Positions 24,200-35,446 of a stretch of 64,000 bases of DNA are shown piece by piece. Positions within the stretch are counted from its first letter, which is position 1; each line of letters starts with the position of its first letter. Source of the stretch: Gigaspora rosea (lineage: Eukaryota > Glomeromycota > Glomeromycetes > Diversisporales > Gigasporaceae); assembly GCA_003550325.1 (NCBI GenBank), contig QKWP01000115.1:283793-347792 (forward strand), written 5' to 3'. The notes beneath the pieces are model-generated. The model worked only from the letters and a program-made list of their open reading frames with translations. It searched no databases and was not told the origin of the DNA. Both the position numbers and the translations under genes were made by a program.

Positions 24200-24790
24200 A
24201 TTTTGTTTATATTTATCTGACCAATCAAAATTATTATGTGATTGATTTGAGGATGACACAATTCAGAATAATCACTGAGTTTATGTTCTTGAGACTACTT
24301 CAAATTGGAAGAGCTTTTGAATAAGTTGAAATTAATCTTGTAGGCCTCTTGCCTATAACTAAACAAAACAATCAATATATTATTGTTGCTATTGAATATC
24401 TAATATAATGGCCAAGAGCTCATGCTGTTTCAGATATTAGTACTATTACACTTGCTCAGTTTATCTTTGAAGAGATAGTCTGTAAACATGGAACTCTAAA
24501 AATTATTTTATCAAACAAAATCACAATTCATTAGCAAAACTAATAAAATTCTTTGTAAAAAGTTTTTTATCAAGCATTAATTCTCTTCTTCTTACTGCTT
24601 TCAGACAAATAGTATGGTAAAAAGATTTAATAGAATTTTATGCGAATTACTTGCAAAAATAAAAGAAAATAATAATTGGATTTTATATATACTTGCTGTT
24701 CTTTTGGCATATTGAACAAAAAGATATATTACTATAAGATAAACACCTTTTAACTTTTGTATAGAAGATATGCTACTCTACCAATTGAAG
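24200..24790 (+). pseudogene. Ty3/gypsy-type integrase core relic
   Basis: The rve integrase fold is readable. LQIGRAFE is followed by VEINLVGLLPITKQNNQYII, VAIEYL, WPRAHAVSDIS, LAQFIFEEIVCKHGTLKIIL, SNKI. Then, after a one-base frameshift near 24530, come FISKTNKILCKKFF, QTNSMVKRFNRILCELLAK, NNWILYILAVLLAY. It ends ...EDMLLYQL at 24785. By family comparison the catalytic D, D and E read N (EINLVG), N (LSNKI) and K (VKRFNR). There are stops at several places, so it is inactive. The frame ends at the TIR-like sequence starting at 24796, and a matching C-terminal part occurs at 40.2 kb. Confidence 0.85.
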
Positions 24791-24795
24791 CACTT

Positions 24796-24963
24796 TTTTT
24801 AGTAAAACTTAGGGGAGTGACAAAAATTAAATGATTTTGTAGGGGGAAGGGGTAAAAAAGTTGAAATTATATATAAAAACCTGACTATATATATATTAAG
24901 AAAGAGGGAGAGGGGTAGGCCTCTGATAAAAATAATTAGGTGATTAATAACACGGCCCTTACA
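24796..24963. mobile_element. AGGGGAG/TCACCTGAT-type MITE (about 165 bp)
   Basis: Starts AGGGGAGTGACAAAAATTAA, then ATGATTTTGTAGGGGGAA. It shares a nearly identical body with 63277-63430: GTTGAAATTATATATAA, ACCTGACTATATATATA, TCTGATAAAAATAATTAGG, TGATTAATA. The word ATCACCTGAT/ATCAGGTGAT near the ends recurs at 40.18, 47.44 and 49.01 kb. Confidence 0.7.
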
Positions 24964-25720
24964 GAAATAGATGATAAAATAGACTTAGGGGAGAGCTGTT
25001 TATTAGCTAATATTTTGCTACTAAGTGGCTACCCCTCTTCCCCCCTCTACCTGATCATAAATACTGCAAATTGATTGGCTAAAATTTTTTAAAATTTTAA
25101 AAAAATTTTAAAATTTAATCTAATACTACAATTTTCATTTTGACTCATCAACTTGTAGATCTTTTCATCTTTTGGCACTCTCTCCAATTACCAACCAGTT
25201 GATATTTTTGTCATTCATCATTTGTTACCATCCTGTAGATCAGAGCGTCAACTATCATATTTAGTATCTATTTGTTCATATAATTATTTCGAAAGGAATG
25301 ATCACCTTTTTTTTTGATCGGTTCGATCAACATTAATAAGGATCGTCAAAAACTTGAAAGATCGTTGATAGAAGCAATAATTAAACGGATAAGAAAGTGA
25401 TCCCGTATATCACTTATTGTCGTGTACAGCCTCACGTTCTTGAGAATTTTCTTTAGAGAATAGCTAAAATATGTGAAAAAAACTAAAAATAATTAAAAAT
25501 GCCACAATAACTAAATCCCGACAAGGAGTGAATCCTTTGTCTCATCAACCCATTGATCCTTCTTTATTTGTCATTTTCTATTGATTCCTTTGTGGATCAT
25601 TTCTTTATTCAACAACCATCCTAATTATTTTGTCATTTGCCAACCTGCAAATTCAGCACTACCACATTCTTCTTGCATATAATCTTCATTTCTAGCATTA
25701 ATCATCTTCAACACAAATTT
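24964..25720. other. Non-coding, with a second CCCCTC-rich TIR-like word
   Basis: Contains GGCTACCCCTCTTCCCCCC and TCTACCTGATCAT at 25031-25066, an inverted relative of the 24796 terminus. A GATCGGTTCGATCAAC/GATCGTTGATAG segment lies at 25315-25370. No gene was seen. The DNA at 25130-25720 is slightly GC-richer but stop-rich. Confidence 0.4.
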
Positions 25721-25724
25721 AACT

Positions 25725-27645
25725 AACCATAACAGTGTTATGAAGATAGTGAGTAAGATTTGTAACAGAATTTTTTACAGTACTCACAATAAAAATCACA
25801 ATAATTTCAAAAGAAATTAATGCTTATAACCTTAGCTGATACTGCGTACTGCCAAAATAGCGAGTAAGTTATGTAACAGAGTTTTATAGCACCGTACATT
25901 ATGATAGAAATCATGATAGTCTCTGATGCAAAATACATGTCTTTAGAATAGCAAGTTCTGTAGTGGCAGACTGTTTTATAGCAACTCATGATAAAAATCA
26001 AATAATTCCAATATGAACCATCTAAATGTTAACCACATACTGTGTAAATTATCAGAATAGTGAGTAAGCTCTGCAACAATTTTTTTATAGTAAAATTCAT
26101 AATAACTTCGATACAAACTAACTAATCTCATACTATGTGTAACCAGAAGTCTAGAGAATTTTTTTTATAGTAACTTATAATAAAAGTAATGATAATTCTT
26201 TTGCCAACCTTAACATATTGTGTGTTACCAGAAAAGAGAGTAAATTCTGTAACAATATTTTTATAGTGACTAATGAAAGAATTAACTTAACCATATACCA
26301 TATGTATGAGTAAGTTCTATACCAGAATTTTTTACAGCAGCTCATGAAGTAAACCATGATGATTCCAATACAACTAATACAACCTTAACCACATACAATG
26401 TGTTATCAAAATAGTAAGTAAGTTCTGTAACAAAAGAAATCATGATAATTTTAATACAAACTAACTCAATTAGATACTTTATATTATTGGAATAACAAGT
26501 TCTATAACAGAATTTACAATAATTCATGCTAGAAATCTTGATATTTCTAATACAAATCATCTCAGCATTAACTACTTATTGTGTGTTACTGGAATAGTGA
26601 GTAAAAAAAAGCATAATAATTCTAATGCAAGCTAACTCAACCACATATTTTATTAATGGAATAGTGAGTAAGTTCTTTAACAGAACATTTTATGTAACTA
26701 ACTAAACCTTAATTACATACTATGTATTACTAGAATAGTCTTGAATAGTGAGTAAGTTCAGTAACAATTTTTTACAGTAAATCATAATAGAAATTATAAT
26801 AATCCTAATGCAAACTAAACCAAATTTGTATATTGTGAAGTAGCAAATTCTATAAAAAAATTTTTATAGTAATTCATATTAAAAATTATGATAATTTCAA
26901 TACAAACTAAATCTGCCTTAACAATTTATTGTGGCTATTATACCCATGCTTTCTAAAGTTGCTTTATCTTTGTTTTTGGCTTTTTACTGGTGCTCTTACA
27001 TCATTAAATTGAATTCTTTCAGGATACTTCATCCAATATAGTTCTTCTCTTTTATCCTATTACCTTTAACTTTTTATCCAATAGTAAGTTCTACAAGAAT
27101 TTTTTATAGTAATTACAGTAGAATGCATAATAATTCCCAATGCATATAACTTTACTAAAATAGTACAAAGTATTTTTTATAGTAACCTTCAATAGAAATT
27201 ATAATAGCCCTAATGCTAACTCAATCTTAACCACATGCTGTATATTATCTAAATAGTAAGTAATTTTTGTAGCAGAATATTTTAAAGTTAACATACAATA
27301 AAAAACATATAATCCCAATACTAACTATTTCAACTTTAACTACATACTGTATATTATTAAATAACAAGTAAGTTCTATAACAGAATTTTTTATATAACTT
27401 ATAATAGAAATTAATCAAAACTGTGTGTTATTGTAGCAGGATTTTTATGATGATTTACAATAAAATCATATACAAACTATAACTCAATATTGACCTTATA
27501 TTGTATTTCACTAAAATAGCAAATAAGGCTGCACCAGAATTTTTTATAGTAACTCATTAAAAATCATGATAATTCAAATTCAAACTAACTTAGTCTTAAT
27601 TATATACTGTTATACTACTGTAATAGTAAATAGAATCTAATGCAC
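25725..27645 (+). repeat. Satellite array, about 100-115 bp unit, left part
   Basis: About 18 diverged units of the pattern: CTAACTCAACCTTAACCACA, TACTGTGTATTACCAGAATA, GTGAGTAAGTTCTGTAACAG, AATTTTTTATAGTAACTCAT, AATAGAAATCATGATAATTC, CAATACAAA. It continues at 35447-38060 on the other side of the LINE. Units differ at many positions and in length, so it is old. Confidence 0.85.
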
Positions 27646-28080
27646 ACATGTAAAAAAAAAAAACTCTTTCCGATGATCCCTCGTACACAAAAATTCTAGG
27701 AAAGAAAAACAGTAGAATAGAAAATTTTCTGTCTAAATAAATTTATACACAGCCCTACGGGCACTTGAGAACCCCACAAGAGCATAGAGTTAAGCAAAAT
27801 TAAGAGCAAAAAAGAAAAACCAACCAACATAGACACACTACACGCCCTCAAAACAGTTCTCCCTCGGGGAGAGAAAATCGCAAAAGGCGCCTCAAAACAG
27901 AGCACCAAATACTTAACACCACTCCCCACCAAATGGAGCCTAGCAGTGAACCACAATACACGGCTAACCCACACCCCCAAGACCAACCTCTATCAAAAAA
28001 ACCCACTCACTCGGCCCAGATGACATAATTCTCAATAATAAAAAAAGTGGCCAACTCAGCTTACCCCGTCAGATTTATCA

Positions 28081-30125
28081 ATGACATCATCGCATCAAGG
28101 ATCTACACAATCATGCATAGATCAAAACAAAAAACCAGTTTTGGACAAGAACAATGCAGAACCCGGTACCCAGATTTCCCAGGATTACCCGCCCCATAAA
28201 TTGAGTTACATGACTCTCAGAGCACCGGACTACAATCTTCCCATTATGAGACCCAAGCCCCAACAATGATATTTGACGAAAAAGATTTCTTTGATATAAC
28301 TGACGATGGTCAAATAATTATGCATACCGACCCCAATACTGAAGCCCATACAAAACCTGCCACATCAACTGCTCCAATAGACAACGATTATATACATAAT
28401 CAAGACGATGACGTAGACATGAACTGCAAATCGGACCACACAGTTGAATCAACACCAATCTGACCCAAGACCCTAAGCTACAGCCAGGTCGTTAGACGAA
28501 CCCGACCCCCTGACCCGGAGTCGCAAGAATTAATAACCTTATGGACTAACGCTATCGCAGAAGCATTACAAAAAACGAAAGAGTGGCTCTTCGATACAAC
28601 TACATAGAACCCCGACAGAGTACTGAATGCACTCAAAGACAAGACTGAACTTCTGAAACTCTTCAACGATAAAATATCCTCCCGGCCCACACAGTGCAAC
28701 ATCCCTCCAGCAATCAGACTAAAGTTCAAACATCAGGATACAGCCTTTTTTCGCACATTCACTAGAGACAAAAAGAGTAAGCCAGCACACCAGATTGAAT
28801 ACAAAGAAAGCTTTAACAAAGCCCTAAGAAACTACAAAAGGCAATACAACATGACTATTACGAACAAAACCAACAGAGACCAGATTTACACGATGCTCAA
28901 GAAGAAACTGGTGCCAATTACATCTCTAATCTGAACTTCACCACATCAAATCCACACCAGATCTCTGCTACAATTTACTATTGCGCAAAATTCGCTCAAA
29001 CGGAGGACCTGATACCATTCGAATCAATGCAAAAGCTCCTTGGAAAAGCCTTATCTGACAATCTTGAACTACTACTAGACAACCCTGACTTAATCCTGGA
29101 ACATATCACAGAGCTCCTGCCATTCACTCTACCCCTTACCGAGTGTAAACACACAAGAGCAGTGTGGTATCCCTTAGAAAAATCTACTCCTTTTCACATC
29201 TCCCGGCTCCTACTTCACAGACAACAAATCGCTTCTTCCCTACAAACCTGCAGACCTACATAGCACCGTCTGAGACCTTTTTCCAATCACTGACTATAAT
29301 GATTTAGCTCACCTTTCTGACTACAGAGCACAACTCAAAGAATACTACCACTTTAATCGTATTCCTCAGCAGTATTTTGACCTACCCATACCTGAACCCA
29401 GAGACCCTCTACCACTCATCCCACAGAAACTACTACAGAATAAATGCTGTTTGTTTCCAATAGACCCAATGCTCTCTCCTCAGGATTTTAAGAGCATGAT
29501 AGACCTGCTACGAGAGAAATACGAATTCAGAAGACTTCCTAACGATTACATAATTGCAAAACCCCCATTACCTACTGACACCACAAAAATCAAGACAGAG
29601 CTGACTTATATATACCCTATCACTAATAAACAACTTGCAAGAACTTTTATTCAAGAAATCAGACACAAATATAAATTCAGAATCCCTCTTCTCTCTAACA
29701 TAATGGCTGTAAACCCGACAGATAAACCTGAACTTCCTACTAAGGTTGAGGACATTAAAGAATACCAGATTACTATTCCAATAACCACACCCGGACAACT
29801 AGTGGACACATCACAATTACTGCGTGAGATCTACTATTTCGACAAACTCTCCAAAGAATGGATTGAGATCACATTGAAGGATCCTACCCCTGACAACCAT
29901 ACCAAGCATAACTTACCTCCCAACTTAAAAGAACTTACAACTTATATAACCAACAACATCCCAGCTATATCTACTCAAGTTCCCATATCCAACTATGACA
30001 CAGCTCCCGAAGTCATCAATAAAATCCAAGAACACTTCAACATTACCCTTATTCCAAACTACCTGATCAATCTTTCCGATCTCCCACATCCGGGATGGGA
30101 CATCTTTGACGACTCTTCATCATGA
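28081..30125 (+). pseudogene. LINE ORF1, frameshifted, with five repeats of about 50-65 residues
   Basis: Starts at the ATG at 28081 (MTSSHQGSTQS) and reads through several frames to the TGA at 30123-30125. No zinc knuckle or RRM was recognised. The C-terminal third holds five related repeats around the core L.E.Y.F.R.P..Y: LKEYYHFNRIPQQYF (about 29333), LREKYEFRRLPNDYI (about 29509), IRHKYKFRIPLLSNI (about 29657), LREIYYFDKLSKEWI (about 29821) and IQEHFNITLIPNYLI (about 30023). The last four lie in one intact frame (29451-30125, 224 codons). Upstream frames include an acidic stretch (28266-28463, with HNQDDDVDMN) and a basic one (FKHQDTAFFRTFTRDKKSK, about 28730). The nucleic-acid-chaperone role is inferred from position only. 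Confidence 0.75.
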
Positions 30126-33100
30126 GCTACTACCTTTATTCACGTGATTACACCTGCACAGACAGGATTACTAACAACCCAAATAACAATACCAACATTC
30201 CTTATCCTACAGATAATACAAACATAAACTCCTCCTCCATTACCCACACTTAGCATACACCCAAAACGATCATTAACAACCTACCCTATCTCAACATCGC
30301 TACCCATAACGTCCAGGGCATCAACAGCAATCTCAAACTAAAGATTTGGCTCGAATACTGTAAAAAAAAAGACCTTTATATTGTATCAATGACAGAAACC
30401 AAACTAGCCCAATCCAACGAAAAGAACCTCAACCTATCCAACCCCATATATCTAATATATACCTCAAACTGTGATGGAAATACAGCAATAAAACAAGAAT
30501 CAAGCATGGGAACAGCTATCGCAATACTTCCTTTCTATAACCATACATACACGATATTCACACCCTTCCTGGAACAGCCATAATAATGGACTTTTTCTTT
30601 CCTCACCACAACAGGACCCGCATTATATCAGTCTACCTCCTCTCCAACAATCTCCGTCTCTCTCTAAACACACAGGCACTGGTTTCAGACTGGATCACAC
30701 AAGCCAAAGCAAAATCAATAAAAACCATAGTTCTAGGAGATTTTAATCATAATATTTCTTCCTCTAGAACCTAGTCGTCCTCAATCTTACATTTTATGAG
30801 CAACATTCACATGTCCAGTATGATGAACTACTTCAGTGTTACTCAACCTACTTGGTCTAGATCAACTTCACATAGCCAAATCGATAACATCTGGGTTACA
30901 TCAGATATTATTGCCCATTGCACGAACATTACAACCATAGACCCAACTGTGATTACTGATAGCGACCATATGATACTACACACCAAATGGCTTTTACCCT
31001 ACACATTCCCCACAACAGAGAAAACAGAGAACCTGCAGAAAAACCTTTCTCTACCACAAAATGCACAGAGGACTCCTGGGCAGATTTTGCTTCTTATATC
31101 AGTAACCGCATGACAGAGCTTAATTTGAACTGTAATATCCCAATAACAGACGAAGAGACACTAAATAGGCAAAGGCACAAATGGAACATGGCCGTTAAAG
31201 AAGCAGCGAATAAGTTCATCCCTACCTCTAAATCCACACCCCGAAAATTCCATGCCTTCAACCTCAAAGCCACAAAACTCCATCAGGCCCTTAAGATCGC
31301 CAATAAGATCAAAAGATTAACTCTTACAGACCCAACTCCAAGATCGTTAGTGGCTATAGTCAAAGACATAAATGAAAAAATAAAGCAAATTGATGACCTA
31401 ACCAAATATCCTACTCCTCGACTTAGTGAACAGAATCTGCAATCATACACATTCTCGCAAACCAAAGCACTAATCGCAGAACTATACAGAGGCCTTCACA
31501 AAGCTCAAAATTTAGAAAATAATGCAGAACATAGAGAGCGTATAAATTACTACATCAAACGAAGGTACCAAAACTTCACCGACCATACCACCACAATGAT
31601 AGACAGCATCTTAAGAAGACACACAGACAGAGTATCCCTCCCCAATATCCGCCTCCCTGACACCGTCGTAACGGAACCAACTAAAATCAAAGATAAAGTT
31701 AAGCAGCACTTTACCCAATGGACTAAACCTAATCCAACCAATAATGAGTACTGGGAAGCATGGATGGACCACTATGAACCACTATCACACATATCCTCAG
31801 AATGGTATTCGCCCCTCGGTCCACCTATTAACAAGAAAGAACTACTAGAAACAATCACCAACTCTCCCCTACAAAAAGCCACAGGTCCACAAGGCATCTC
31901 TAACGAAATGCTAAGACAACTACTTTCCAATGCCATTGATACACTACTACATATTTTAACGCATGCACCAGTCTAGGTGCTATCCCAAAAGCATGGAAAC
32001 AAAGTCTGATTTACCTAATTTTCAAAAAAAAAAATTCAAAGCCGAGCTGAACCAAACACATACAATTACCCTAATTGAGCACACTCGAAAAATCTTTATG
32101 AAAATTCTAACTAACCGACTCAATCAGATTCTGATGAGATACCCCATACTATCCCCCTCCAATTACGTCGCCCTACTTACACATCAACTGCCCAACCTAT
32201 CCAACACCTTACAAACATACTCGAGGACGCATACATAAACAATAAAGAATTTTGGATATTATCGCAAGACATGTTCAAAGCATACGATTCTGTACATCTT
32301 CCTTTGCTCCACAAAGCACTCCTCAGAATCAAATGCCCTAAACACTATGCCTCGCTCATTACGAACTTATTCTTAAATAGAGAAAATAGGTTATTACAGA
32401 ATATGGACTCACAGCCCCCTACCTGGTAGGTGATGGCATCGACCAGGGCGAAACCATCATCCTCCTGTGGCGCATATACTACGACCCTCTCCTACACAGA
32501 ATTACAAAGGAAAACAAAGGTTACAAACTATATTCCAAAACTCCGTCAAACCTATTACCATTTCATACCAATATAGCGTGCCTAGCCTACATGGACGATA
32601 CAACATGGGTAGTACACTCATAAGAGGACCTAGAGAAAATTATCACTACTGCTATATCCTTCTATGATCTAATTACATCAAAGTTAATCTGATGAAATCC
32701 ACGCTAGCAACAAACTTACCTGACCAGAATGCACATATAATTTTCCGGAACATACCAATACACAATATAGATAAAACTGGAGCCTTCAGGTTCTTAGGAT
32801 GTTGGTTCACTAGAACACCAAAGCACTACCCAATCTACAAAATCATTACAAATGAAGCCCTAACAGACATACAAAAAATGCAACACGCCAAGATCACTAA
32901 AAAACAGACAATATACATTGTTAATACAGTACTATTAACGAGGCTAGCATACCGAGTCCAAAATACCTTCCTTCCCCATTATCTATGCAAAAAAATTACT
33001 ACCAAATACACATCAACTGTAAAACACAAAGCAGGCCTAGCAAAATCAGTTCCCAATTCCTTTCTGTACCATCACCGCATATATGCCCTAAAGCAAACCA

Positions 33101-35277
33101 AACAAATCCAATTCCTTTAACACATCTCTCTCTTTACCAAAGCACTAAATCACCCTGACTTTCCAACTTCTTCACTCAAGATACGCTTACAACAATTACA
33201 AGATGCCGCATGCACCAACCAACCCATCCTTCTAGAACTACCAGTATTCCCGACAAAAGAGAACAAAACTACCACGGCCCAAATCATCCATACTATACAC
33301 GACTTGGATATACAAATCATTAATGCAAATCACCCCTGGCCATCCCCACAAAACACTCAAGGCACTTCCATCAACACTATCATAATTAACGTCCCAAACT
33401 ACTCATACCTCAAAACTAGGCTCAACCAGCACAACATTGGATACATAGAACAATTCCTAGATTATAATTGTAACGAAGTTATTGACTGACAAACTATACC
33501 TCACAACATTCAGAAAATCCCACGAGAAAGACAACCTCTATGGTTCAGGCAAATCTATGACTTACTAACGGATCATACTTACCCTGTTTCCAGTCTCACA
33601 ACGCCCAACCCCTTCATAACACCCAAGGTCAATTGCACGAAAAAACAATGGGTAATCACACATAGCAACCACATAGGAAAAATAAGTAACATAACAAACA
33701 ATAAGGCCAGAATGAGCCATTGGAAATTTAACAAACAAACAAAACAACTCACCAGATGCCACAGCTGCAACCTAAAGCCCTTAAAAGAAAAATCCATCAA
33801 GTGCTTCTTCACATCAGATACCAAGGAACTAATTCCAACACAGGTCAACTCATTATTCATGATTAGAGCTCACCTACCTAGCATAAAACTAGCAATTAAA
33901 CACTGAAACCATCTACCCAAGACTACTCCTAACTATACATGGCTATCTACACCCGACCAAATCACTCTCAGACTCGTAAATGCGTTCTCCAACATTAACT
34001 CAAATCTATGGAACCTGTACACACAACAACCCAAGATCAATAAAGACCGGGAACCTGTGAAAATAGAAATAGTTAACACTAACACCCTTGTTAACTCTAT
34101 ACCTACTCCATTAGCTATAATTAGCATCAACAACCCACAAACAATACTACATGTTCGCAATGAATCTTGGCCATCACCGCTCAAAGCTGCGCTTATAGCA
34201 ATGGTAGCAGCGATGACAATAATCACACGTCATCGAAGGACCGAAATCTCAACAAACTCCAAACATCTAAAAAATGTACTCAATATGATTATCTCTACTC
34301 CGATTTACCACCACAGGAGAATACATACCATGAATCACGCCACACTCTTACTAGCAATCAAAACTATCATTACCTCAAAAGAAATCAAGTTAACCGTCAA
34401 CTACAAGGAAACAACAGATCATACCTAATCCACTGGAATCCACCCACTCGGAGCTTGCGGTTCAGCATATTGGTAACTCATATACAGTACAATTTCTTAC
34501 ACACAACATCCCACACACACCAAGGCGATTCCTACGGCACCTCTTCAATGCCACTACAATCGCACAATGGCACTCACAATACAGGACCACAGAATGGAGC
34601 AACCCACGACTCCAAATCAACTGGGCCCATACATACTTACTAATATCATATGATGGCAAACCCCTATCCCTTCAAACTAACCCAAAGAAGTCTGCCCTCA
34701 AGGCTTTCAAAATTAAATTGCTATCTAACGAACTACCAAACCTTCTGAACTTATACCACCGAGACCCATCTAAATACCCTGACCCAAGGTGCCCAAGATG
34801 CAGACAAGAATGGGAAGACGGCACCCATTGAATCACATGCCCGAGCAACGACCAGCCCATTTCTGAGATAATCAAACAAATCATATGCAAAATCTGCACT
34901 AAACACAACCTAAATAACATTAATGCTCAACCCTTTATCGACAACTTTACACACCTACACCTCTTATATAATAAATGTCTACCTATTGGTCTAATCACAA
35001 CAAAAACCTATTTCGCCTCTAAAACCCAAAAACTCAGGCCTCACACACCCCCCAACTTCACCACAAAATTATCAAGTATCTACACAAAATCTGGAAGACC
35101 AGCAGAGCGAAAATAGCCAAGATCACTACTCCACCCACCTTCAACAATCTCATTCCTATCTCTCAATCCACCCCTAGTAATAACACCATTACGCCCAATG
35201 AATATAAATATAGAATCTGGACCCACAACTTTATAGCACACAACACCTCTCCTACCACAATAGCATACATAACCTAG
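30122..35277 (+). pseudogene. LINE ORF2: AP-endonuclease, reverse transcriptase, RNase H, zinc finger
   Basis: Begins at ATG 30122, overlapping the ORF1 stop. Endonuclease: THNVQGI (30302-30322), MTETK with the catalytic Glu (30389-30403), GDFN (30736-30747), SQIDNIW (about 30876) and SDH (30961-30969), spread over shifted frames. Reverse transcriptase: LQKATGPQGISNEML (about 31870-31915), TITLIEHTRKIFMKILTNRL (about 32063), ILSQDMFKAYDSVH (about 32256), GDGIDQGETI then ILLW (about 32431, where the usual SP is lost) and YMDD (32588-32599). The RNase H region near 34050-34400 has NTNT where T-D-G-S is usual and KAAL for K-A-E-L, so both acidic residues are missing. A C-terminal CPRCRQ..GTH..TC finger lies at about 34790-34845. 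Stops and frameshifts throughout; inactive. Confidence 0.88.
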
Positions 35278-35445
35278 TTAGGTCTGCGACCTTCCTTAGT
35301 TAAGTCTAGGTCAGAAGTAAATTAGCTTTACCCTTCCCTTTCCCAAAATTAATATACCATATTATGGAATTCCTGTAATATCTACTTTAATAATAATAAA
35401 GGAAACGAGGACAGACCTCACTTATAAAAAAAAAAAAAAAAAAAA

Positions 35446-35446
35446 N
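35446..35446. other. Single ambiguous base (N) after the LINE poly(A)
   Basis: The only N I noticed in the window, directly after 20 A's. It probably marks uncertainty in homopolymer length, so the target duplication of the LINE may be partly obscured. Confidence 0.9.

Larger units (their letters stand above)
27655..35445 (+). mobile_element. LINE copy 3, near full length, poly(A)-tailed
   Basis: A 7.8-kb GC-richer segment inserted in the satellite. It has about 430 bp of 5' leader (27655-28080), a degenerate ORF1 (28081-30125), ORF2 (30122-35277) with AP-endonuclease, RT, RNase H and zinc-finger parts, and a short 3' UTR. The 3' UTR carries AATAATAATAAAGG (near 35388), a small GAGG...CCTC stem and 20 A's (35426-35445). 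ORF1 stop and ORF2 start overlap as ATGA. The 5' end is set by the change from satellite to GC-richer sequence and is approximate. I could not find a clear target duplication. Frameshifts and lost catalytic residues make it defective. Confidence 0.85.

Noticed and set aside
25807..26560. Minus-strand frames of 60-72 codons in the satellite
   Set aside because: They recur with the satellite period and share no family; shadows of the tandem unit.
27696..27986. Minus-strand 96-codon frame at the LINE start
   Set aside because: Antisense to the LINE 5' leader, with no recognisable domain; a composition shadow of the GC-richer insert.
33565..34226. Minus-strand frames inside LINE ORF2
   Set aside because: Antisense to a recognised ORF2; no independent support.
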